Assembly (NCBI RefSeq): GCF_014836535.1
Contig: NZ_JACSQP010000003.1
Span: 16,483 to 80,482 of the forward strand
Length of the DNA: 64,000 nucleotides
Reading direction: 5' to 3'
DNA from: Microbacterium pullorum
GTDB taxonomy: Bacteria > Actinomycetota > Actinomycetes > Actinomycetales > Microbacteriaceae
The first letter of the stretch is position 1; every line of letters starts with the position of its first letter. Positions 18,775 to 27,558 of the stretch are shown one piece after another. Position numbers and translations under genes: made by a program. The notes beneath the pieces were generated by a model. It was not told the origin of the DNA and did not search any database. It worked only from the letters and a program-made list of their open reading frames with translations.

Positions 18775-18780
18775 AGTCTA
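18775..18780 (-). promoter_or_regulatory. -10 box of leaderless dapF
   Basis: TAGACT ends 6 nt before the dapF ATG at 18768. Confidence 0.5.
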
Positions 18781-18839
18781 TTCGAGGCCCGCGCGTCGCC
18801 CGGGGTCAGTCGTCGGGGATGAGTCGTCTTCCGGACATC

Positions 18840-19766
18840 TCACTCGGGGTATCGTGCCAGCTCGTCGGCGTCGGCCCCGGGAGCGACCCAGGTGACGTCG
18901 GCGTAGCGTCGGAACCACGACACCTGACGCCGGGCGTAGCGGCGAGTGAGCGCCTGGGTCTGCGCGATCGCGTCGGCCTGCGACAGCTCGCCGTCGAGTT
19001 GGGCGAGCGCCTGGGCGTATCCGATGGCGCGACGCGCCGTCACGCCGTCTTCCAGGCCCGCGGCGCGCAGCGCCGCCACCTCGTCCAGCAGCCCGTCGCG
19101 CCACATGCCCTCGACGCGCTGGTCGAGCCGCGCGACGAGCTGCTCGCGCGGCAGTTCGACCCCGATCAGCCGCGTGGGCGCATGCCAGAGCACCGGCGCG
19201 TCGGGCAGCGCGGCACCGTGCGTCGCCTCCCCCTGCGCGAGCACCTCGAGGGCGCGCACGATGCGTCTGCCGTTGCGCGGGTCGACGCGGGCGGCCGTCG
19301 CCGGGTCGAGGTCCCGCAGGCGCGCGTACAGCGCACCGGGCCCGTCCCGGTCGAGCTCCGCTTCCAGCTCGGCCCGTAGCGCCGCGTCGCGCGGCGGGAA
19401 GCGGAAGTCATGGATCACGCTCGAGACGTACAGGCCCGATCCGCCGACCAGGATCGCGTCGGCGCCACGGCCGTGGCTGTCTGCGATCGCCGCGCGTGCG
19501 GCGGACTGGTACCAGGCGACCGCGGCGTCGTCGGAGGGATCGAGCACGTCGAACAGATGATGCGGGATGCCGCGGCGCTCGGATTCGGGGAGCTTGGCGG
19601 TGCCGATGTCCATGCCGCGGTACAGCTGCATGGCATCCGCGTTGACGATCTCCGCCGCGCGACCGCGCGCACGCAGCGCCTCGGCGAGGTCGAGCGACAG
19701 CGCGGTCTTGCCGGTGCCGGTGGCGCCGACCACCGCCCACAGGCGCGGTGCGGCCGCGTCAGACAC
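18840..19766 (-). CDS. miaA: tRNA dimethylallyltransferase
   Basis: Adds the isopentenyl group to A37 of tRNAs reading UNN codons, 308 residues. P-loop [11 protein letters not shown] near the N-terminus, the [17 protein letters not shown] substrate segment and [11 protein letters not shown] are diagnostic. The GTG start at 19766 overlaps the miaB stop by 8 bp. A longer frame upstream lies inside miaB and is not the gene. MiaB acts on the MiaA product, so the pair forms one modification pathway. Confidence 0.95.
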   Translation of the reverse strand: MSDAAAPRLWAVVGATGTGKTALSLDLAEALRARGRAAEIVNADAMQLYRGMDIGTAKLPESERRGIPHHLFDVLDPSDDAAVAWYQSAARAAIADSHGRGADAILVGGSGLYVSSVIHDFRFPPRDAALRAELEAELDRDGPGALYARLRDLDPATAARVDPRNGRRIVRALEVLAQGEATHGAALPDAPVLWHAPTRLIGVELPREQLVARLDQRVEGMWRDGLLDEVAALRAAGLEDGVTARRAIGYAQALAQLDGELSQADAIAQTQALTRRYARRQVSWFRRYADVTWVAPGADADELARYPE

Positions 19767-21309
19767 CGATGCGCAGCGTCGGGAGGCCGAGCGACACCGC
19801 GCGCGGCGCGCCACCGTTGCCGGCCGGCGCGGGTACGGCGCATGACTCGGCTTGCGTGCGATCCCAGGCGTCGCCGGCGCGGGTGCGCCGAATGCGCAGC
19901 GGCGCACCGTCGGGGGCGTCGGCGAGCAGGTGGAAGGGGGCTGCGTGAGTGAGTGTCACCGTGACGACGTCGCCGGGGCGCGGCAGGTCAGAGCCTGCGG
20001 GCACCTCGAAGTGCACGAGCCGGTTGTCCTCGGCGCGGCCGGTGAGCCGGTGCGTCTCGGTGTCCTTCTTGCCCTCGCCGACCGAGACCAGCACCTGCAC
20101 CTCACGGCCCACCTGCTTCTGGTTCTCCTCCAGGCAGATGCGGTCCTGCAGGGCGGTGAGCCGCTCGTACCGCTCCTGCACGATGTGCTTGGGCACCTGA
20201 TCGGGCATGGTCGCCGCAGGAGTGCCCTCGCGGATGGAGTACTGGAAGGTGAAGGCGCTGGCGAACCGGGCGGCCTCGACGACCCGCATGGTGTCCTCGA
20301 AGTCCTCGTCGGTCTCGCCCGGGAACCCGACGATGATGTCGGTGGAGATGGCGGCGTGCGGGATGCGCTCCCGGACCCGGTCGAGGATGCCGAGGAAGCG
20401 CTCGGACCGGTACGAGCGGCGCATCGCCTTGAGGATGCGGTCGCTGCCGGACTGCAGCGGCATGTGCAGCTGCGGCATGACGGCGGGCGTCTCCGCCATG
20501 GCGGCGATGACGTCGTCGGTGAAGGCCGCGGGGTGCGGGCTCGTGAAACGGATGCGCTCGAGCCCGGGGATCTCGCCCGCCGCCCGCAGCAGCTTGCCGA
20601 ACGCCTGCCGGTCGCCGAACTCCACGCCGTACGAGTTGACGTTCTGGCCGAGCAGGGTCACCTCGATCGCGCCGTCGTCGACGAGCAGGCGGATCTCGTT
20701 GAGGATGTCGCCGGGGCGGCGGTCCTTCTCCTTGCCGCGCAGGCTCGGGACGATGCAGAACGTGCAGGTGTTGTTGCAGCCCACCGAGATCGACACCCAG
20801 CCGCTGTGCACGGCGTCGCGCTTGGTCGGCAGGGTCGAGGGGAAGACCTCGAGGGACTCGAGGATCTCCAGCTCCGCCTCGCCGTTGTGGCGGGCGCGTT
20901 CGAGCAGGCTCGGCAGCGAGCCCATGTTGTGGGTGCCGAAGACGACGTCCACCCACGGAGCCTTGCGCTGCACGGTCTCCTTGTCCATCTGGGCGAGGCA
21001 GCCGCCGACGGCGATCTGCATGCCCTCGTGCTTGTCTTTGACGGACTTCAGATGCCCGAGCGTGCCGTAGAGCTTGCCGGCGGCGTTGTCGCGCACGGCG
21101 CACGTGTTGATGACGATGACGTCGGCATCTGCGCCGCCTTCTGCCCGGACGTACCCGGCGCTCTCGAGCGACCCGGAGAGTCGCTCGGAGTCATGCACGT
21201 TCATCTGACAGCCGAACGTGCGCACCTCGTAGGTGCGGGGGCGGCCGTCGGCCGAGTGCGCAGCGGGCGACGGCGCGATCAGGGTGGGGGCGGCGGAGGG
21301 CAGGGTCAT
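19759..21309 (-). CDS. miaB: tRNA-2-methylthio-N6-isopentenyladenosine synthase
   Basis: Radical-SAM methylthiotransferase acting on i6A37 of tRNA, 516 residues. UPF0004 domain with cluster ligand Cys34 in FGCQMN, radical SAM motif CNNTCTFC, and a C-terminal TRAM RNA-binding region. Start ATG 21309 is preceded by AAGG and by a good -10 box (TACAAT, 21319-21324), so the leader is at most a few nucleotides. Operon with miaA. Confidence 0.96.
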   Translation of the reverse strand: MTLPSAAPTLIAPSPAAHSADGRPRTYEVRTFGCQMNVHDSERLSGSLESAGYVRAEGGADADVIVINTCAVRDNAAGKLYGTLGHLKSVKDKHEGMQIAVGGCLAQMDKETVQRKAPWVDVVFGTHNMGSLPSLLERARHNGEAELEILESLEVFPSTLPTKRDAVHSGWVSISVGCNNTCTFCIVPSLRGKEKDRRPGDILNEIRLLVDDGAIEVTLLGQNVNSYGVEFGDRQAFGKLLRAAGEIPGLERIRFTSPHPAAFTDDVIAAMAETPAVMPQLHMPLQSGSDRILKAMRRSYRSERFLGILDRVRERIPHAAISTDIIVGFPGETDEDFEDTMRVVEAARFASAFTFQYSIREGTPAATMPDQVPKHIVQERYERLTALQDRICLEENQKQVGREVQVLVSVGEGKKDTETHRLTGRAEDNRLVHFEVPAGSDLPRPGDVVTVTLTHAAPFHLLADAPDGAPLRIRRTRAGDAWDRTQAESCAVPAPAGNGGAPRAVSLGLPTLRIGV

Positions 21310-21318
21310 GATGCCTTC

Positions 21319-21324
21319 ATTGTA
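21319..21324 (-). promoter_or_regulatory. -10 box of miaB-miaA
   Basis: TACAAT, the best match to TATAAT among the promoters noted here, ends 9 nt before the miaB start. Confidence 0.5.
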
Positions 21325-21358
21325 GGTTCCCGCCCCGAGCATGAGCCGGGACCGTCGG

Positions 21359-21685
21359 TCACCGGATGCGGATGCGGATGCGGATGCGCACCGACGACAG
21401 CGCCGTGCAGACCGTCACCGTCCATTCCCCGATCTGCATATCCAATCCGTACAGCAGGCGCAGCTGCGCTTCGGCGCCGGGCGCGTCGGTGGTGATGGTG
21501 GCGAGAATGCCGTCGGAGAACCGACGTCGCAGCATGCCCGCCTGCGCGAACGGGAGCGCCGCCACGACATCGGCGAAGGCGCCGATCGGGATGCCCCACC
21601 GAGATGAGCCGGACGAACGTCGACAGCGTGAGGGCGATCGCGGCGGCGGCCAGCCTGCTCCGCGCCGGAACTCGAAGTCGCGCAC
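21359..21685 (-). CDS. Uncertain ORF, possibly a decayed gene
   Basis: A 108-codon frame whose second half ([20 protein letters not shown] onward) reads like real protein, while its first half is Arg/Ser/Pro-rich and looks out of frame. A neighbouring frame over the same strand gives a plausible hydrophobic stretch ([21 protein letters not shown]) just before it, as if a frameshift near 21600 broke one gene. It ends in RIRIRIRIR encoded by the GGATGC tandem repeat. Not recognised; may be a remnant. Confidence 0.25.
   Translation of the reverse strand: MRDFEFRRGAGWPPPRSPSRCRRSSGSSRWGIPIGAFADVVAALPFAQAGMLRRRFSDGILATITTDAPGAEAQLRLLYGLDMQIGEWTVTVCTALSSVRIRIRIRIR
21364..21387. repeat. Tandem hexamer repeat, 4 x GGATGC
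   Basis: Four perfect head-to-tail copies of GGATGC, the core of the motif over-represented across the window, at the edge of the 21.3-23.6 kb island. No other microsatellite of this unit was noticed. Confidence 0.9.
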
Positions 21686-21762
21686 GTGGTCGCCGTGCCC
21701 TCCGCCCTTTTCCAGCTCCCGGTGGATGGCACGATCCGCACGATGCTGTCAGGATGGGAAGG

Positions 21763-22296
21763 ATGGTGACTCCCGTCCAGGACTACGCGCTGCTGAGCAG
21801 CTGCCGGGCGGCCGGGGTCTCGGGCACGGTCGAGTTCGTGACGGATCTGCGGATCCGCTTCGGCTGCGCGCGAGCGATGCCGCGGATCCGCCGGTTCAAG
21901 GTCGCCGAGCGCCAGAAGGGCACCCTGACCGTGACAGGGTTCCCGTCATTGCGTCCCGTGTGGGCCGCCTTCGACCGCGCCATCCGCGCCGTGCGGGACG
22001 GGCTTGTGCTCCGCTCCCGCACCGACACCGGCGTCGACGGCCTGCCCGGGTGCGCGCATCCCTTTTCGGTCTGCTCGTTCTGGCTCGTCGAGCAATACAC
22101 CACCTCCCGCCGCACCGACGACGCCGGTGCCCTCATGGACCGGCTCTGCGCCTACGCCAACGATCTCTGCCTACTCTCCGAGGAATACGATCCCGCCGGC
22201 GGCCGGCAGGTCGGGAACTTCCCGCCGGCGTTCTCCCACCTCGCCCTCGTCCGCGCCGCCGACGCACTCGCCGGAATCGGGAACCAGCCGCGATGA
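21763..22296 (+). pseudogene. Glycoside hydrolase family 15 remnant with large internal deletion
   Basis: The 177-codon frame begins like GH15 glucoamylase/trehalase-type enzymes (TPVQDYALLSSCRAA), jumps to a mid-N-domain segment (VEFVTDLRIRF-CARAMPRIRR) and then reads the last ~110 residues of the family (RTDTGVDGLPG, CSFWLVE, LLSEEYDPAGGRQVGNFP, AFSHLALV). Full enzymes are about 600 residues, so roughly 400 including the catalytic general acid are missing; only the C-terminal Glu region (LSEEYDP) remains. The frame is intact and its TGA overlaps the DUF488 start, so it may still be translated. Enzymatic activity is very unlikely. Start uncertain (21754 or 21763). Confidence 0.75.
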
Positions 22297-22856
22297 CTCC
22301 CCGCATCCTGACGGTGGGACACTCCACCCACCCCATCGATGAGTTCCTGCACCTGCTGCACGGCGCGGGTGTCACCGGCCTGGTCGATGTCCGCAAACTC
22401 CCCGGGTCCCGGCGCAATCCACAGTTCAACGAGGAGAACCTCGCGTCGAGTCTCGAAGAGGCCGGCATCCCCTATCTGGGCGAGAAGCGACTCGGGGGCC
22501 TGCGCACCGCCACTCACACCGTCGCACCCGAGGTGAACGGCTTCTGGAACAACGACAGCTTCCACCGGTATGCCGACTACGCCCTCAGTTCCGACTTCGC
22601 CGAGGGACTGGACGCCCTCATCGAGCTCGCTGCGCCGACGCAACTCCCCGTGATCATGTGCTCCGAGGCGGTGTGGTGGCGCTGCCACCGGCGTATCATC
22701 GCGGATCACCTCATCGCCCGCGACATCCCCGTCGCCCACCTCATGCCCGACGGGCGACTCACCCCCGCGACCCTCACCGCAGGCGCTCGCATCGAAGCGG
22801 GCCGCACCATCACCTATCCGCCCAGCCAAGAGCAGGACGACCAGAAGCTGCGCTGA
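22293..22856 (+). CDS. DUF488 family protein
   Basis: DUF488 protein of 187 residues. The family shows VGHSTHPIDEFL at the N-terminus, VDVRKLPGSRRNPQFN, and the Cys-containing MCSEAVWWRCHRR block, which looks like a metal or nucleic-acid site; function is not established. The ATG overlaps the preceding stop (ATGA). Followed after 31 nt by a Tudor-like DUF2945 gene; these two small families recur together in actinobacteria, often in accessory regions. Confidence 0.88.
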   Translation: MTPRILTVGHSTHPIDEFLHLLHGAGVTGLVDVRKLPGSRRNPQFNEENLASSLEEAGIPYLGEKRLGGLRTATHTVAPEVNGFWNNDSFHRYADYALSSDFAEGLDALIELAAPTQLPVIMCSEAVWWRCHRRIIADHLIARDIPVAHLMPDGRLTPATLTAGARIEAGRTITYPPSQEQDDQKLR

Positions 22857-22887
22857 TCTCCGCATCATCAGAAGGGAAGGAACGACT

Positions 22888-23106
22888 ATGAGCGAGTCAT
22901 TGAAGGTTGGCGACCACGTCAGCTGGAACTCCGAGGCCGGCCGCGTCAGCGGGCGGATCGTCAAAGTGCACACCGCTGACTTCGACTACAAGGGCCACAC
23001 GCACAGGGCGAGCGCGCAGGACCCGCAGTACGAGATCAAGAGCGACAAGACCGATCACATCGCTGCCCACAGAGGCGACGCGCTGACCCGGGTCACCGAC
23101 TCCTGA
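22888..23106 (+). CDS. DUF2945 hypervirulence-associated Tudor-domain protein
   Basis: A 72-residue soluble protein matching the hypervirulence-associated (HVA1) Tudor/SH3-like family: KVGDHVSWNSEAGRVSGRIVKV, then a polar stretch and PQYEIKSDKTDHIAAHRGDAL. Despite the name, biochemical function is unknown. Good ribosome site (GGAAGGA, 6 nt). Likely cotranscribed with the DUF488 gene. Confidence 0.88.
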   Translation: MSESLKVGDHVSWNSEAGRVSGRIVKVHTADFDYKGHTHRASAQDPQYEIKSDKTDHIAAHRGDALTRVTDS

Positions 23107-23192
23107 GCCAAGCGCACGGCCGCAGTCCTCGGGCTTCTGCGCGTCGTCGGCTCACCCAACTCCGAACGCTCCACGTGAATCTCGGAGAGTCC
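23107..23192. other. Gene-free tail of the island
   Basis: No supported gene between the DUF2945 stop and the ABC remnant. The following stretch around 23.2-23.27 kb has visibly lower GC than its neighbours and unrecognised sequence, consistent with an old insertion or deletion junction. Confidence 0.5.
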
Positions 23193-23548
23193 TTACGCTG
23201 CCCAGCGCAAACTCGGTGGACGGGGAAGCGACCAATCGGCTACCTCCCATTTGACTGTTCGGGAGGGCCGATCGAGGAACTCGCCCAGGCCGATGAGGGC
23301 GGTGACGTCCGCGACACCGGTGGCGATGCGGTCACGGGCGACCAGCGGCATCCGTGCCCGCAGGTGCACGTTCTCCCGCGCCGTGAGCGCGGGAGCGAGC
23401 ACGGAGCCTTGGAAGACGACCCCGATCCCCTCGCGGGTGACGTCGTTCCCGAGCACGCTCACCGTACCGGAGTCGAAGGGAAGGAGATTCCGTCCACGGC
23501 GGGTCGGCCGCGGTACGTCTTGGTCAGCGCCTCCACCTGGATCGACAT
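23193..23548 (-). pseudogene. Broken ABC transporter ATPase (DrrA-like)
   Basis: The start is intact: ATG 23548 with GGAGAGG 6 nt upstream, reading MSIQVEALTKTYRGRPAVDG, a normal DrrA/CcmA-type N-terminus. After GISF the frame shifts and the Walker A segment is missing; the family sequence resumes in another frame (DSGTVSVLGNDVTRE, IGVVFQGSVLAPALTARENV with the Q-loop, then RIATGVADVTALIGLGEFLDRP). It then ends in unrelated sequence before the LSGG signature and Walker B. Deletion and truncation make this nonfunctional. It marks a lost exporter in the accessory island. Confidence 0.8.
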
Positions 23549-23602
23549 CGTGGACCTCTCCGCCGTCCCCGACCCTAGGGGTAAGGCAGAGCACAGTGGG
23601 GT

Positions 23603-24399
23603 TCAGCGGAACCGCACCCCGCCGCCGGAACGGTTCTCGGCCAGAGCCGCACGGGCGGCCGTCGCCGCCACCGAGCCGGGATAGCCCCGACGCGACAGCT
23701 GACCCATGAGCCGGCGCAATGCGGCGGCCTCATCGACATGGCTGAGCTGACGGGCCTTGGTGCGCGCGAACTCCAGCGCACGCTCGGCGTCGTCGTCGGG
23801 CTGCTCGGCCAGCGCCACATCGACCACGTCACGCGGGATACCCCGTGCCGACAGTGTCTGCGCGATCGCGCGGCGCCCCTGCCCCTTGCGTTCCGAGCCG
23901 GCGTGGATGAGCTGTTCGGCAAGCCGGGCGTCGTCGAGGTAGCCCCGACGCAGGCAATCATCGATCAGCTGCTCCACGTCGACCGCGGGCAGTTCGTAGG
24001 CCACCAGGGCGCTGCGCGCCTCGGACACCGACAGCTGCCGGGCGCGGAGCTTCTTCAGCAGCATGCGCTCCGCCGCCTCGACCTGCTCCGCGGGGTCGGG
24101 CTCGACATCGCCCTCGCCACGGTCGTCGCCGGTGTCGGCGACGAACCGTGGCCCCCGCACCGGCGCCGCCGCGGCTGCGGGCTCGGGGCGGTCGTCATGC
24201 CACGTGGAGCGCCAGCGCGGCACCAGATCGATCGGCGCGGCGTCGCCGGCGTCCCGCCCCGTCGCGGCGGCCGCAGCGGTAGTCGAGTCAGCCGTATCGG
24301 CCCGACGAGCCGCCGCGCGGCGACCGCCGAACAGCGGGATGACGGGGGCGACCCCCTCGGCGTCCTCGGGGACGCCCCCGTCGCTCACGAAATGCACCA

Positions 24400-24400
<1 letters not shown>
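23603..24400 (-). CDS. recX: Regulatory protein RecX
   Basis: Modulator that inhibits RecA filament growth, 265 residues. The three-helix RecX repeats occupy the C-terminal 150 residues (LRARQLSVSEARSALVAYELP, YLDDARLAEQLIHAG, RAIAQTLSARGIPRDVVDVAL); the N-terminal ~100 residues are an Ala/Pro-rich extension not found in E. coli RecX. Start ATG shares its A with the recA TGA stop, so translation is coupled to recA. Confidence 0.92.
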
Positions 24401-25452
<1,052 letters not shown>

Positions 25453-25651
25453 GACGTGCTCTTTTCTGCTCGCGGTCGGTCGCCTGTAGGCTGTCGCGCT
25501 CCGCCCCGGAGGGGAGGGATGCTGCGACAAGGCGTGTGGTGTGCGATGACATGTTCCACGCTACGGATGGCCTCCGACATCGGTCGGCCGCCTGCCGCCA
25601 ATGTGGACGGTCACGCCCTCGACACCTGCTGTAGAGGAGACTACGACTGAA
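25453..25651 (-). promoter_or_regulatory. recA promoter and long leader
   Basis: About 200 bp without a supported gene. It begins next to the SOS box with a TAGTCT -10 candidate and runs to the recA start. No strong Shine-Dalgarno is present near the ATG. The leader's role is unknown. Confidence 0.45.
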
Positions 25652-25667
25652 TCGAACAGAGATTCGA
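25652..25667. promoter_or_regulatory. LexA (SOS) box of recA
   Basis: TCGAACAGAGATTCGA matches the actinobacterial consensus TCGAAC-4 nt-GTTCGA except for one position. On the minus strand it is followed within about 10 nt by a TAGTCT -10-like box, so it would block recA transcription. Confidence 0.75.
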
Positions 25668-25722
25668 CGACACGCCGCACCCCGTTCGCCGATAACGACG
25701 AACACCCCGTCGCGACCGAGGG

Positions 25723-25947
25723 TCAGCGCCGCCTCGGGTCCATGCGCCCCACGCCGTAACGGCGGTCGTCGGGCACCTCGGCCTCGACGCACAGCGCTGC
25801 CCACACCTCGCGGGCGGGAGTACCGGCATCCAGGGCTTCCCGGGCGGTCTGCCCGCCGACGCGAGGCAACACGAGATCGGCGACGAGCGCCGCGCCGCGA
25901 GCACCGAACTCGTCGCTCACGGCGCGATCGAATTCGCTCCGACGCAT
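25723..25947 (-). CDS. DUF3046 protein
   Basis: Small acidic DUF3046 protein of 74 residues (RRSEFDRAVSDEFG, ALVADLVLPRVGGQTAREALDAG, WAALCVEAEVP). The family sits next to recA across actinobacteria, including mycobacterial Rv2738c; function unknown. ATG 25947 with GGTAGG 5-6 nt upstream is preferred to a GTG two codons earlier. Follows clgR closely, so probably its operon partner. Confidence 0.85.
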   Translation of the reverse strand: MRRSEFDRAVSDEFGARGAALVADLVLPRVGGQTAREALDAGTPAREVWAALCVEAEVPDDRRYGVGRMDPRRR

Positions 25948-25961
25948 CGACACCTACCGGG

Positions 25962-26276
25962 TCAGCGCATCGACAGCGCGGGCTCGGCCTCGACCGATGC
26001 CACGAGGTCGTCGGGGACGACGTCGGGGAACGTGTGCAGGCCTTCGAGCACCGAGATGCGGTCGCCGACTTCACGCATGATGGCGGAGATGGGCACATCG
26101 AGCGCGTCGGCCACCGAAGCGAGGATCTCGCTCGAGGCTTCCTTCTGTCCGCGCTCGACCTCACTCAGATAGCCGAGGGCGACACTCGCCCGGCCGGCCA
26201 CCTGCCGGAGGGTGCGCCCCTTCTGCAGACGGAAGTCACGCAGCACTTCGCCGATTTCTTGACGAACCAGGATCAT
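25962..26276 (-). CDS. clgR: ClgR-type XRE transcriptional regulator
   Basis: Helix-turn-helix XRE protein of 104 residues, nearly identical in its core to ClgR (LVRQEIGEVLRDFRLQKGRT, SEVERGQKEASSEILASVADALD). In Streptomyces, Corynebacterium and Mycobacterium ClgR activates clpP/clpC and other proteostasis genes and is itself degraded by Clp; that role is transferred here. HTH about residues 20-45. Start ATG 26276 with AGGGGG 7 nt upstream; the longer frame lacks homology. Confidence 0.92.
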   Translation of the reverse strand: MILVRQEIGEVLRDFRLQKGRTLRQVAGRASVALGYLSEVERGQKEASSEILASVADALDVPISAIMREVGDRISVLEGLHTFPDVVPDDLVASVEAEPALSMR

Positions 26277-26413
26277 TTCGGGCCCCCTCTCGCTTTCCAT
26301 TCCCATCGGGTGCATAACAGTACAACACCGGACACGGTCACTGTAATCCCGGTAGTTGTGCGTGGGATGGGAATCACCCACGGGTAACGTCGTGTCGCGG
26401 CGACTTGTTCCCG

Positions 26414-26959
26414 TCAGAGCGCTTCGAGTGCGAACGCGATCGCCCGGGCCGTCGTCTCGGTGCGGATCTCCTCGCGGTCGCCGGTCAGACGCAGCGACTC
26501 CACACGCGAGCCCAGAGACGTCGAGACGGCGATGTGCACCGTTCCCACCGGCTGTCCGTCGGCCGCATCGGGACCGGCCACCCCGGTGGTGGCGATGCCG
26601 ATGTCGGCGGGACGGTCGGTGGTGCCTACGGCCCGGCGCACCCCGCGCGCCATCTGGCGGGCCACCCGCTCGTTGACAGGTCCGTGCGCCTCGAGCAGCA
26701 CCGGATCCACGTCGAGCAGGGTCTGCTTCAGTTCGGTGGCGTACGCCACGATGCCGCCGCGGACGACCGCAGACGCGCCGGGCACGGCGACGAGCGACGC
26801 GACGACGAGGCCCCCGGTGAGCGACTCGGCCACGCCGATCGTCCAGCCGAGCTCGCGCAGTCGTTCCACGAGGATCTCCGCGTCGCTGCGCCGACCGGTG
26901 GAGACGAGTGTCTCTTCGTCGGGCAGGTCGGGGTCCGGGGCGGGACGGAAGGGGCTCAC
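26414..26959 (-). CDS. cinA: CinA C-terminal-domain protein, nicotinamide-nucleotide amidohydrolase
   Basis: Single-domain CinA/PncC form, 181 residues, expected to deamidate NMN to nicotinate mononucleotide in NAD recycling. AESLTGGLVVASLVAVPGAS and TTGVAGPDAADGQPVGTVHIA are the conserved catalytic blocks; the N-terminal COG1058 domain of full CinA is absent. The GTG start overlaps the pgsA stop by 4 bp. Order pgsA-cinA-clgR is a typical actinobacterial operon. Confidence 0.93.
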   Translation of the reverse strand: MSPFRPAPDPDLPDEETLVSTGRRSDAEILVERLRELGWTIGVAESLTGGLVVASLVAVPGASAVVRGGIVAYATELKQTLLDVDPVLLEAHGPVNERVARQMARGVRRAVGTTDRPADIGIATTGVAGPDAADGQPVGTVHIAVSTSLGSRVESLRLTGDREEIRTETTARAIAFALEAL

Positions 26960-27534
26960 GCGGCGGTCCCGCGACGCATGCGGCGCGACCCGCGCACCTC
27001 GGTGACGACGTAGTCGATGCCGCTGGCGATCGTCAGCACCACCGCGATGCTCATGGTGATGAGGTTCACCCAGTGGATCCACTCCCCCACGACCGTCCAC
27101 AGCGGGAGGAGCGCAAGGGAGAGGGCGACCGCCTGGGCGACGGTCTTGAGCTTGCCCATCCAGGCGGCGGCGACGACGTGGTTGCCGGCGACGAGCAGCC
27201 GGTGCACCGTCACGCCGATCTCGCGAACGAGCACGACGATCGTGGTCCACCAGGGCAGTTCGGCGAGGATCGACAGCCCCACGAACGCACAGCCGGTGAG
27301 CACCTTGTCGGCGATGGGATCGAGGAGCTTGCCGAGGTCGGTCACGATGTGATGGCGCCGAGCGAGGTATCCGTCGATGCCGTCTGTCGCGATCGCGACG
27401 ATGAACAGCACCGCAGCCCACCACCGCAGCGGCCCGTCGGCACCGCCGTCGGCCAGCAGCATCCACAGGAAGACGGGGGCGCAGAGGATGCGCACGATCG
27501 TGATCGCGTTGGGGAGCTGCCTCGGAATCGCCAC
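26956..27534 (-). CDS. pgsA: CDP-diacylglycerol--glycerol-3-phosphate 3-phosphatidyltransferase
   Basis: Integral membrane enzyme of phosphatidylglycerol synthesis, 192 residues, several transmembrane segments. The CDP-alcohol phosphotransferase motif DG-2-AR-8-G-3-D-3-D is complete, starting at DGIDGYLARR and ending DPIADK. The GTG start has a TAGGCT -10 box 6 nt upstream, so it is probably leaderless. Confidence 0.95.
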   Translation of the reverse strand: MAIPRQLPNAITIVRILCAPVFLWMLLADGGADGPLRWWAAVLFIVAIATDGIDGYLARRHHIVTDLGKLLDPIADKVLTGCAFVGLSILAELPWWTTIVVLVREIGVTVHRLLVAGNHVVAAAWMGKLKTVAQAVALSLALLPLWTVVGEWIHWVNLITMSIAVVLTIASGIDYVVTEVRGSRRMRRGTAA

Positions 27535-27540
27535 GTGTCG

Positions 27541-27546
27541 AGCCTA
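27541..27546 (-). promoter_or_regulatory. -10 box of leaderless pgsA-cinA-clgR
   Basis: TAGGCT ends 6 nt before the pgsA GTG at 27534. Confidence 0.5.
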
Positions 27547-27558
27547 CCGTCGCGCGCC

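Noticed and set aside
21364-21387. CRISPR-like array
   Set aside because: It is a simple hexamer tandem repeat without spacers or cas genes.
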